Assembly (NCBI RefSeq): GCF_030064895.1
Contig: NZ_JASJEB010000001.1
Location: 62,001-126,000, forward strand
Origin: Crocosphaera sp.
Lineage (GTDB): Bacteria; Cyanobacteriota; Cyanobacteriia; Cyanobacteriales; Microcystaceae
Length of the DNA stretch: 64,000 nucleotides
Reading direction: 5' to 3'
The translations under genes and the position numbers were made by a program. Of this stretch, positions 38,056 through 47,582 are shown in pieces. How positions within the stretch are numbered: position 1 is the first letter of the stretch; every line of letters starts with the position of its first letter. The notes under the pieces are model-generated. The model was not told the origin of the DNA. It was given only the letters and a program-made list of their open reading frames with translations, and searched no databases.

Positions 38056-38751
38056 CTATAAAGTGCGTTGAATTGCATAAATATCTAACTCATCTGCCAC
38101 ATTTTCAGCGAGATCGGCAATAGCATCAATAGCGTTTACAATATCTCGTAAGTTTATTTTTTCGGAGAATTTATAGTCAGTAGCAAAAATTTTCTTCTTC
38201 AAACTAATAGCAATTTTATCAGCCTCAGATTCATAAACTCTGACTTGATAAGTATGGTCTTTTACCGACTTAGGATCACGGAAAAAATTACGAGCAGCAA
38301 TAATTACTGTTTCTATACTTTTCACAACAACTTGCACTAAATCTAAAAATTCTTTTTTCCCAAGTTCATTATCTGTCTCTTCTATTTGTGATTCTATGTC
38401 CTTGTTTTGATCTCGTTCAATCATTAAGTCTTGAAAATTTTTCCCCATTTGATCCAGAAGAGAAAATAAATCCGTCAATAGTCTCAGAACATCGGCACGA
38501 AAATCAGGGATTAACATTTCACTATAGAGAACATTAATAATGGAACGTTGTAAGTCTCTACATCTTTGTTTGAGTTCAATAATTTGTGATAGTTTTTCCT
38601 CGCAAGTTTCACAGGTATTTCTCGTTTCAAGAAAAGCACTAATTCCCCTTTCAAAATAAATTGCACCTTCTGCTACTTTATCGAGAAATTCGTCAATTTG
38701 CCCTTCTAATAATTTTGTCTTACCAAATAAAGCGGGTGTTTCTTTAGACAT
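38056..38751 (-). CDS. DUF47 (PhoU-like) accessory protein of PiT
   Basis: 231 aa, fully helical. The LRDIVNAIDAIADLAENVADELDIYAIQ C-terminus and the SEADKIAISLKKKIF block are typical of DUF47/TIGR00153, a PhoU-fold family almost always next to a PiT transporter and thought to regulate it. It begins the operon, with PiT 40 bp downstream. Two Cys motifs (CETCEEKL near residues 48-52) may bind metal. Confidence 0.9.
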   Translation of the reverse strand: MSKETPALFGKTKLLEGQIDEFLDKVAEGAIYFERGISAFLETRNTCETCEEKLSQIIELKQRCRDLQRSIINVLYSEMLIPDFRADVLRLLTDLFSLLDQMGKNFQDLMIERDQNKDIESQIEETDNELGKKEFLDLVQVVVKSIETVIIAARNFFRDPKSVKDHTYQVRVYESEADKIAISLKKKIFATDYKFSEKINLRDIVNAIDAIADLAENVADELDIYAIQRTL

Positions 38752-38832
38752 AAGTTAAATTAATTTCAATCAATACGTATATTTTATCGTCTCTTATTTT
38801 CAAGTTTTTAGCAAGTTACTCATTTAATTTTA

Positions 38833-39081
38833 CTATCGTAATCTTTCTTGTAACCTTTCAAAAACCAACTCTCCATCTCTTACATTTCCTTGTTTAACAT
38901 CTTCTAATCCTAATGCTATTTTTTGTTTTAATTCTTCTAAGCGTTTCTGATCATTTTGCTGATTAATAATTTCAAGAATTGTCAATGCTTCTTTAATTAC
39001 TTGTTCAACATCCTGATAGTTACCTCTAGCTATTTGAGATTGAATAAACTTTTCTTGTTCAGGACTTAAGGTAATATTCAT
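38833..39081 (-). CDS. ParD-like antitoxin, orphan
   Basis: 82 aa. MNITLSPEQEKFIQSQIARGNYQDVEQVIKEALTIL is a ribbon-helix-helix of the ParD type, followed by a helix that wraps the toxin. No ParE toxin lies downstream (only 81 bp to the DUF47 start). It may act alone, serve a toxin elsewhere, or be what remains of a lost pair. Confidence 0.8.
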   Translation of the reverse strand: MNITLSPEQEKFIQSQIARGNYQDVEQVIKEALTILEIINQQNDQKRLEELKQKIALGLEDVKQGNVRDGELVFERLQERLR

Positions 39082-39116
39082 AGATTAGATAACCTCGTGA
39101 TCATAATTATAATGAC

Positions 39117-39196
39117 TGTAGGGACTTAATAACCAATAACCAATAACTGATCACTGGTAACTGGTAACTGATCACTGATAAAATTAAGCCCCTACA
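39117..39196. repeat. Palindromic repeat enclosing CTGGTAACTG units
   Basis: TGTAGGGACTTAAT (39117-39130) is mirrored by ATTAAGCCCCTACA (39183-39196), with one mismatch. Between them are CTGATCACTGGTAACTG repeats that can themselves pair. Same outer arm as the palindromes at 30475 and 56741. Confidence 0.6.
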
Positions 39197-39206
39197 TCAG
39201 TTATAT

Positions 39207-40406
39207 TTAAACAAAATTAGTCGGATCTTGATCCCGTCGATGTTTAACAGGAATAGGTACACCTTGGCGATCGCCTGCTAAACTAGCAGTAGTTTCTAAT
39301 GCGTCCCGTAACCGTTTTCCTGCATAGATAGACATATCCCGTGGAACATTAATTCTATCCCGTAAATACCGTAACGCAACATCAGATCCCTTGGGAGGTT
39401 GACAGGTTTCCTCTGTCATCATGGTAGTTAATGCACAACGTAACGCTTCATCGAACACCTTCTCTTTTCCAGGGTTAACCCGAATAATATTCTCACGATG
39501 TTTAATCACCCGTTGTAAAGCTTCTTGACGAGAGTTTTCGGGTTCAACATACATCACATCAGGTAAACCAAACCAGGGACCATTATCTACCCTATATTGA
39601 TTAATTTTTGCTTGTTCTTCACTGTTACTGTAACATCCACCCATTTGTGGAGGTAAGTCGTGAACATGGGTATGAAAGTCGCTTTGAGTTCCTCGATAGG
39701 TTGGACGGGTTTCCATTGCATCAAACCACTTTCCAAAACCCTCATTTTCCTCTCGCAAAGAATACCCTTTATAGTAGTATAAACTAGCATTCATGCGCTC
39801 AACATAGGGCGTAAAAATCACATCTACTATGCCAAACTCTTCGAGAAAATAGGGACTTGGGGTATTAGCTAAAGCCTTTTCTACCATCGCCACTACTTTA
39901 ACAAATTGTTCACGATTTTGTAGGTCTTGTTTTTGTGACCAAGTAGGGTAACACAACCAACCACACCAGGCCCTAAACAGTAATCTTTCTAACTGTCGTA
40001 AAGGAATAACCTTTGCATCTTTCATGCTATGAGTTAACGGGCCAAATGCTGCTTCTAGGGACTGCAAAATATCATCACTTTCAGTAATAATGCGTCCATC
40101 TAATTCTAGAGCAGGAAGCATTCCCGATGGTACAATTTTTTTATACCATCGTTCTTTTGTTCCGTAGCAAAACATAGTAACTTTTTTGATACGGTAAGGA
40201 ATTTGTTTTTCTTCTAACCATAACCAAACTTTTTGACAGTAGGGACACCAAGCATGGTTGTCACGGTAAAGGGTGACTCTAATATCCTTTTCTTGATGAC
40301 CAAAAAGCCGTAAAATAGCTTGAGAATTAGTTGATTCATTGATATTATCTCTTGTCCAGTCGGTTAGGTTTTCTAGTTCGGTCCAGCTTAAAGGTGATGT
40401 GGTCAT
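39207..40406 (-). CDS. Glutathione S-transferase-like protein
   Basis: 399 aa. Residues about 44-125 are a GST/thioredoxin-fold N-terminal domain with a glutaredoxin-like CPYC at 54-57 and the cis-Pro region [20 protein letters not shown]. Residues about 140-240 are the helical GST C-terminal domain, and a further 130-residue extension follows, longer than usual. The likely role is glutathione-dependent redox or detoxification; substrate unknown. Confidence 0.8.
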   Translation of the reverse strand: MTTSPLSWTELENLTDWTRDNINESTNSQAILRLFGHQEKDIRVTLYRDNHAWCPYCQKVWLWLEEKQIPYRIKKVTMFCYGTKERWYKKIVPSGMLPALELDGRIITESDDILQSLEAAFGPLTHSMKDAKVIPLRQLERLLFRAWCGWLCYPTWSQKQDLQNREQFVKVVAMVEKALANTPSPYFLEEFGIVDVIFTPYVERMNASLYYYKGYSLREENEGFGKWFDAMETRPTYRGTQSDFHTHVHDLPPQMGGCYSNSEEQAKINQYRVDNGPWFGLPDVMYVEPENSRQEALQRVIKHRENIIRVNPGKEKVFDEALRCALTTMMTEETCQPPKGSDVALRYLRDRINVPRDMSIYAGKRLRDALETTASLAGDRQGVPIPVKHRRDQDPTNFV

Positions 40407-40580
40407 TTTATAAGTTGGTTAAGTGATTTTTTTATAGTATCTATTAACAATATAGCAGTTATCGTCCTAATAAGTTGCAAACTGTCCTATTCTTTTTTAT
40501 GGATAGGTAATTATCTATGAATGTAGAAATAATTTTTCTGCTAATTATCAATTATCAATTATCAATTGTCCATTATTAAC

Positions 40581-41210
40581 CTATAGTTGTCCCAATTTTT
40601 TCAAAATTTTCAACACTTGGGATAATTCATGTTTTCGAGGGAATAAAGAAAATTCTATCGAAAGATCGTATTGAGATTTTTCCTGTTTATTTAATTTGAG
40701 AAAAAGAAAACTATCTCCATTTGTTACCATCCCGTATATTATTTGTTGTGATTGAGAATTAGCCATCATATAAGCTAAAATTTGAGGAAGTGCAGCAGCA
40801 ACAGGAACACTGTTACGTTTTGATTCTATTACTAATACCCATAAAGAATTTTTTACAACCAAAACATCGATTAATCCTCTAATAATTGTTTTATCTGCAT
40901 CTTCAATAATTAGTTCTACTGATTCAGGGGATTTAATTCTAAAGGGTGGATCTAAAAATCCTGCTACCTCTAAAATAGGAAAAACTACCAATAAATTAAT
41001 TGTTCCTTCTAGTAACAGAGACGATGAACGATGATAATCATAACGTTGTTTTATTCGAGTAATTGCTGTTTGTTCTGTTTCTGTTATTTCTGGTAATTCT
41101 TCATTCCATTCTGAAAAAAAGTTATCTTCTTCTGTTTGACTTAAATTTAATTTAGTTTGTAAGTCATTTAAGTTTTTAATTGCCTCTCTAACACCAATTG
41201 TTGTTACCAT
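40581..41210 (-). CDS. HsdR_N-like PD-(D/E)xK protein
   Basis: 209 aa. IIRGLIDVLVVKNSLWVLVIESKR (D115, E129, K131) and the ...ALPQILAYMMANSQSQQIIYGMVTNG block match the N-terminal domain of type I restriction R subunits, which in cyanobacteria is often found as a stand-alone protein. It is related in fold to the N-terminal domain of the ParA fusion at 911-2257. No methylase or helicase is adjacent. A role as a regulator or nuclease is open. Confidence 0.75.
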   Translation of the reverse strand: MVTTIGVREAIKNLNDLQTKLNLSQTEEDNFFSEWNEELPEITETEQTAITRIKQRYDYHRSSSLLLEGTINLLVVFPILEVAGFLDPPFRIKSPESVELIIEDADKTIIRGLIDVLVVKNSLWVLVIESKRNSVPVAAALPQILAYMMANSQSQQIIYGMVTNGDSFLFLKLNKQEKSQYDLSIEFSLFPRKHELSQVLKILKKLGQL

Positions 41211-41733
41211 ATAAATTACTCCTAATTTAATATTAATTTTCTAGGTGAGACGAAACCTTGTCTAGGTTGAAAACAGTAGTTTGTGAGGATAGGAAACAGG
41301 GAATAGGAAAAATTAAGTTAAAACTCCACTTCTCAAGATGGACGCGGTTTATATATCAAAAGTAACATAGCCTTCTATGCTATAGCAATCAGTTATCAGT
41401 TGTGAAAATCAAGTCTAAGTATAAGGGAACTCAGGAACAGGAAATAATAAAAAAGATATCTCATGAATCATTCCTGATTGCTATATACAAGCATTATAAT
41501 TATTTTACAGAATAATATTAAACATAATTTACCAGAAAATATTATATGTAAAAACTAAAAGGTCCTTTTATAAGGTACAAGCATTATGCTTATTCTACAG
41601 AATAATATTAAGACAAATTTCCTCAAAAAGACTATATATAAACGGTAACATAGTCTTCTAGACTGTACAAACATAATGCTTGTGTTACATAATAAGATTA
41701 ATCCCAATATTTTCGTTAACAATGAGGTAAAAA
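41211..41733. repeat. Intergenic region with a 90-bp tandem array and hairpins
   Basis: Blocks beginning TACAAGCATTAT, TACAAGCATTAT and TACAAACATAAT start at 41486, 41576 and 41666, exactly 90 bp apart. Each unit carries AATAATATTAA-like sequence and a second part that contains a hairpin (AAAAGG-T-CCTTTT at 41558-41570 and AGTCT-TCT-AGACT at 41651-41663). An isolated GTAACATAG...CTATG hairpin lies at 41362-41384. No ORF is supported. The array lies directly before the PhoD-like gene. Confidence 0.65.
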
Positions 41734-43473
41734 ATGAAAGTTAACCCCTTAACAGTTGGTCCAATAGTTGGAGAAGCAACCCCTGCTTATCTTCGTGTGT
41801 TAGGAAGAGGCAAAAATGTTCCTGGGGTAGGAGTAATGCGTTTAGCAAAAACACCAGATTTTCAAGAAGAATTAATTCGTTTTGTTCCTCTAGATGATGA
41901 CTTTGATCTCACGGGAATCGCTATATTTTCTAATCTATCTCCCGAAACAGTTTATTATTATCAATATGGTTGGATTGAAACTACTATAGAGTCAACTCCT
42001 TGTCCTTTAGAATGGGAAGAAATAAAAACCTATTCAGTAAAAATTTTATCAATTAATGATACTTCTCCTTGTTCTCTTATTTTTGGTTCCTGTCGTTATT
42101 TACTACGAAAAAGAGGATTAATTTTAAACCAAGAAGAATCCAATCAATTTCAATTTAAAGAAAAAGGAGATAAAACTTTTCAAGCGATCGTAGAAGATCA
42201 TGTTAATAAAAATACTGTTAATCAAGTCATTATGTGTGGAGACCAAATTTATGCCGATGACCTCAATGTTTTCTTGGCTGCTGGTGAATTAGATGATTTT
42301 TTACTGCGTTATCGTGTCGCTTTTTCTCAACCATATATTCAAGATTTAATGGCAAGAATTCCCACCTTTATGATGCTTGATGACCACGAAATAGAAGATA
42401 ACTGGCCAGAAAATGCAAGCAGAAAAGACCTTCATGGAAAATATATTTATGCTATGAATGCTTACACTGCTTATCAAGCAAATCATAGCCCTTTATTACC
42501 AGTCGAAAATAACAAAATTCAGGATTATTCTAATCATTATTGGTACAGTTATCGCGATGGTTGCGCCGATTTTTTTGTTATGGATGTACGAACAGAACGT
42601 AATCTTAAACAGGGAAAAATAATTTCTCTTGAGCAAATGCGCGCCTTAAAAACTTGGCTAAAAGATGATTCAAATCGTGTCAAATGTGTAGTTTCTTCTG
42701 TTCCATTATTTCCCGATGCAAAAGATAATAATGATAAATGGGGACAGTTTTTCAAACAAAGAAATGAATTGATTGATTTTATAGCAGGAAATAAACTAAA
42801 AAAAGTCATATTTTTCTCAGGAGATATTCATAATTCTTATACCTCTATTCTCGAAGGAAATGGAGTGAAAATCATCCAAATTATTTCTTCCCCTTTCTAT
42901 TGGCCTTTACCCATTGCTTCCGGTTATCCTGAAGATTATAATCTTTGTGGTTCTCTTGAAAATAATGAATCTTATTTGATTACAACTCCCAGTAAATTTA
43001 TTCGAGAACACAATTTTACTCGTGTTGATATTAACCCCAATGGGTTACAAGTTTCTGTGTATAATCAAAACAAAAAATTACTTGATAGTAATTATTTCTC
43101 GTTTGATTTTCTTGACTATCAACTCAATCTTAATTCTTTAAAAATTGATTATCAGACAAGTAGTTTATGTTTAGATGAATATTGTTTAACAGTTTCAGTT
43201 GATAACTATCATACCCAATATATTGATTTACAACTGTCTCAAGATGATATTTATTCAATCAACCAAAGTTTTTGCTTTAATAAAACCATAACAATTAAAC
43301 TATTTGATAAATATAATTTATCTTCAGAAAAATGTCTAGGAGAATATATAATTACAGCATCCAATTATGATCAAGAACAAGATTTATTGACCTGTGAATT
43401 TACAGAAAAGAATCATAAATATACAATAAGTTATAGTTTAGTTAAAAATGACTCAATTTCAGTAAAAACTTAA
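41734..43473 (+). CDS. PhoD-like metallophosphatase
   Basis: 579 aa without a signal peptide. The PhoD-like metal-binding motifs are LIFGSCRYLL, MCGDQIYADD (near residue 170), MLDDHEIEDNW (near 217) and FSGDIHNSY (near 363). An immunoglobulin-like N-terminal domain (about residues 1-110) precedes the catalytic domain, and a beta-rich C-terminal tail follows. It is a phosphodiesterase/alkaline phosphatase of the PhoD superfamily, probably for Pi release. The absence of a Sec or Tat signal suggests an internal substrate. A 90-bp tandem array lies upstream. Confidence 0.85.
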   Translation: MKVNPLTVGPIVGEATPAYLRVLGRGKNVPGVGVMRLAKTPDFQEELIRFVPLDDDFDLTGIAIFSNLSPETVYYYQYGWIETTIESTPCPLEWEEIKTYSVKILSINDTSPCSLIFGSCRYLLRKRGLILNQEESNQFQFKEKGDKTFQAIVEDHVNKNTVNQVIMCGDQIYADDLNVFLAAGELDDFLLRYRVAFSQPYIQDLMARIPTFMMLDDHEIEDNWPENASRKDLHGKYIYAMNAYTAYQANHSPLLPVENNKIQDYSNHYWYSYRDGCADFFVMDVRTERNLKQGKIISLEQMRALKTWLKDDSNRVKCVVSSVPLFPDAKDNNDKWGQFFKQRNELIDFIAGNKLKKVIFFSGDIHNSYTSILEGNGVKIIQIISSPFYWPLPIASGYPEDYNLCGSLENNESYLITTPSKFIREHNFTRVDINPNGLQVSVYNQNKKLLDSNYFSFDFLDYQLNLNSLKIDYQTSSLCLDEYCLTVSVDNYHTQYIDLQLSQDDIYSINQSFCFNKTITIKLFDKYNLSSEKCLGEYIITASNYDQEQDLLTCEFTEKNHKYTISYSLVKNDSISVKT

Positions 43474-43530
43474 AACTAGAGAAGCAGGAGAACAACTATC
43501 TAGAACAATTTAAAAATAATACCAATTTCC

Positions 43531-43558
43531 GTAGGGGTCAACCACTGTTAACCCCTAC
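43531..43558. repeat. Palindromic repeat
   Basis: GTAGGGGTCAAC at 43531-43542 is mirrored by GTTAACCCCTAC at 43547-43558 with one mismatch, a clear stem with a 4-nt loop. Same class as GGTCAACGG at 26572 and the GTAGGG palindromes. It lies between convergent genes. Confidence 0.6.
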
Positions 43559-43613
43559 AATATCATGAAAATAGTATAAACTTAGATTGAAGCTGATAAC
43601 TGAATACTGGAAA

Positions 43614-43964
43614 TTATTTGATAGTTTCTTGAAGCTTTTGAATCAACTCTTTAGCAGTTTGCATTTTATTCAATTCATCCCTATCAAGCACTTCTGATAA
43701 TTCGTTATTTTTGTTACTGACTAAAACAATAGGATAGTCTCTAACTTGTTGATACTTTTCTTCAAATTCATCCTTATGTAAAAATTCTAACTCATCCTTA
43801 GATGATTCCCGAAAAGTTTTCCATTCTTGATTTTCTGTCAAGACACCATAAGTAATAGCACAAAGATTACATTCATAAGTATCTGGACTGATAATCTTAT
43901 GTCCTATATCTAAGACAGTATTCATTAGACCACTATTAGCGTTATAAACGAAAATAATCTTCAT
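43614..43964 (-). CDS. Conserved protein with CxxC motif
   Basis: 116 aa. IIFVYNANSGLMNTVLDIGHKIISP at the start, then TYECNLCAITYG with a CNLC pair, resembles a family that databases call GTPase but which lacks P-loop motifs. The rest is helical and charged. It may bind a metal. It is convergent with the PhoD-like gene and divergent from pgm. Confidence 0.5.
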   Translation of the reverse strand: MKIIFVYNANSGLMNTVLDIGHKIISPDTYECNLCAITYGVLTENQEWKTFRESSKDELEFLHKDEFEEKYQQVRDYPIVLVSNKNNELSEVLDRDELNKMQTAKELIQKLQETIK

Positions 43965-44096
43965 GTTTCAATAATTTTGTTAAATCTAAATAACAGTTAT
44001 ATTCTATCAAAAATGGGATACTTAGCATTAGAATCAGATAAAATAGACCGCAAATGGCGTAAAGTGGTTATGAATCATACTCAGATACGGGTATAG

Positions 44097-45761
<1,665 letters not shown>

Positions 45762-45783
45762 GAATTAGTTATCTGATTCATAA

Positions 45784-45806
45784 GGGGCATACTATGATTA
45801 TGCCCC
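45784..45806 (+). terminator. Hairpin after pgm
   Basis: GGGGCAT at 45784-45790 pairs with ATGCCCC at 45800-45806. It is located 23 bp after the pgm stop; a T-poor tail makes it a modest terminator. Confidence 0.6.
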
Positions 45807-45897
45807 AACCTTATCTATTATCAAGGAAATGTCTCTTTTATAGACTTTAAAGAAAAAACATAAATCAATCATTCCTGATAAAAATTTTTTGTCCTTA

Positions 45898-45926
45898 CTG
45901 ATATTTTATGAAAAAGTCGCTATGAT
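45898..45926 (+). promoter_or_regulatory. Candidate promoter upstream of an immediate terminator
   Basis: CTGATA (45898-45903) and TATGAT (45921-45926) are separated by 17 bp. The expected transcription start is around 45933, right at the foot of a terminator hairpin. This could produce a very short RNA or attenuate the gene at 46014. Confidence 0.45.
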
Positions 45927-45930
45927 AAAT

Positions 45931-45966
45931 AGTAGCAAGATTCGTGCAATCTTAGCTACTTTTTTT
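45931..45966 (+). terminator. Intrinsic terminator
   Basis: AGTAGC-A-AGATT pairs with AATCT-T-AGCTACT over a CGTGC loop and is followed by seven T residues. It is textbook Rho-independent, yet lies 48 bp before a start codon and after a promoter-like sequence. Confidence 0.85.
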
Positions 45967-46013
45967 ATAGTTTACTCAAGACCACCCTTTTGCAATTTTA
46001 AGTTGATACTATT

Positions 46014-46289
46014 ATGATTGACTCATCTGTCAATACAATTGAAGAATTCGATCTCTCCCGTGAAGAGAGAGTCATTGAAATTCAAAACCTCATTGAAACC
46101 CTACGGGTTGCCGAGGAGATCGCTAGTAAAGGTTATTTGATCACTAGCTCAGAATTAGCTGATTTAATGGACATCAATGCCAGTGCGGTCACCAGTCGTG
46201 GTGATCATTGGTCTTGGCGTAACTGGGTTGTTTCGCGAGTTCGCCGAGAAGGAAACCAAATCCTTTGGCAACTGGAAAAAATCGATTAA
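46014..46289 (+). CDS. Small conserved cyanobacterial protein, HTH-like
   Basis: 91 aa. The block LITSSELADLMDINASAVTSRGDHWSWRNWVVSRVRREGNQILWQLE is very well kept in cyanobacteria, as I remember it, and looks like a winged-helix/HTH (SSELADLMDINASAV). Function unknown; a transcription factor role is plausible. The upstream terminator could attenuate it. It is followed by a strong terminator. Confidence 0.8.
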   Translation: MIDSSVNTIEEFDLSREERVIEIQNLIETLRVAEEIASKGYLITSSELADLMDINASAVTSRGDHWSWRNWVVSRVRREGNQILWQLEKID

Positions 46290-46320
46290 ATCAGAAATTC
46301 AATCTGAACTGTAATCAATT

Positions 46321-46370
46321 AGGTGAGAATATGTTTCTAAGTTTAGTCTTATACATATTCCCACCTTTTT
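46321..46370 (+). terminator. Intrinsic terminator after the small HTH-like gene
   Basis: AGGTGAGAATATGT (46321-46334) pairs with ACATATTCCCACCT (46353-46366), with one mismatch, followed by a T run (TTTTT). Confidence 0.8.
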
Positions 46371-46415
46371 AGGTTTCTATGGCCACAAAGTTATAGATGA
46401 ACTGATGAAGATCAA

Positions 46416-47492
46416 CTAATCATTTTGTAAGTCATCAATAGCTGCAATAACGAAAGAAGCAGCCGGGTGATTGAGCAAAGAATCAAGAGCAGCGAGACTC
46501 CCTGCTTTTGTTGCACTAAGTAGCTTCTGGGTTAAGGAAGGGTTCTGTTCAATTCTATCGATAGCCTCAACCGCAAAGTGTTTTTGATCCTTTTTGGTTT
46601 CCGTGGGGTAAGTTTGACTTAGTTGGTCAAGCAGACATTGGATTTCTTTGGCAACTTCAGCGAGGTCTTGGGATGGAGTTTCGTTAAACTGTCCAATAGC
46701 TTGTGATTGGCCATGGAAGGTGCTATCTAATGCACCAACAGCAATTTTGTTAGTCGTTTTCCCAACTGCATTATCGCCATTACCAGAGTGGTTTTGGTTA
46801 ATAGGATTATTCATATCATCACCTTGGTTTATATTAAAATTGATTACATTCTTACTGTTAGGTTTATTAAGTTCTTGTCTACCAATGGTATCATCAATTA
46901 GCGTATAAATATTGACTAATTCACCACTGATTTGACATTGAGATACTTGGCTATTTTTACTTAAAAGATTCCTCAAGTTTTCTAATCTATGAAAATAAGG
47001 GTTTTGAATTGTGATACAAGTATTGCAGTTACAGGGAATAAGTTTATCAACTTTTAAATTATGATAACTGATATGAATTTTATCCAGTTCAGAGGTAATA
47101 ACTTCCAGTAAACCTCTTTTATTATTACCTCTTAATCTAATTTGTATTTCTCTATCATAATAATTTTCAATAACTTCAGCTTTAGTATTATCTTTATTTA
47201 AAATAACTCCACTACGCCATACATTAGGCTCATCAATATAAGGATTCATTTCAACAATAAATCTGCTCAGAATTCCTTTAGGCATGAAATCATAACGATA
47301 ACGTAGTCTCAGGTTGTCTTTATTATCCCAATGATAATGAGGGGGTTTTTTATCTTCTAATAACTGAGGGGCAATATAAGTCTTATTTGGTAGTTCATAA
47401 CACAACTTAAACCGTTTCATTAATTCCAATAATTCCCGATACTTCCCTTGATATCGCTCATTACTCCAAATAGTTTTTATAGCAGTCGCCAA
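46416..47492 (-). pseudogene. C-terminal part of the interrupted LRR-Roc-COR gene
   Basis: 358 aa from a TTG that belongs to the inserted element. The residues IWSNERYQGKYRELLELMKR continue the COR domain exactly where the upstream ORF stops, and FKLCYELPNKTYIAPQLL is typical COR. The C-terminal half has a helical region (AEVAKEIQCLLDQLSQTYPTE, VEAIDRIEQNPSLTQKLLSA) seen in other cyanobacterial signalling proteins. It is preceded by an NxGDDMNN...GNGDNAVG linker. It cannot be expressed with the N-terminal part unless the element is excised. Confidence 0.85.
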
Positions 47493-47582
47493 GGCTATTA
47501 GGACATTTTTCTGTTGCCTGTTGCCTGTTGCCTGTTGCCTTAAAATACAATTTATGTGTCCTAACTAACCTGTCTATTGCTA
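47480..47582. mobile_element. 103-bp MITE inserted in the LRR-Roc-COR gene (copy 1)
   Basis: It starts TAGCAGTCGCC and ends CTATTGCTA; the ends are imperfect inverted repeats (about 28 bp, ending in AGGACA/TGTCCT). It is flanked by TA at 47478-47479 and TA at 47583-47584. Four CTGTTGC heptamers fill the middle. No coding capacity. TA duplication and TAGCA ends suggest a Tc1/mariner-IS630-type transposase in trans. Copy 2 lies at 59660-59762 with the same length. Confidence 0.9.

Noticed and set aside
41486-41701. Possible CRISPR array
   Set aside because: Period is 90 bp with degenerate blocks, only three units, no unique spacers of 30-40 bp and no cas genes.
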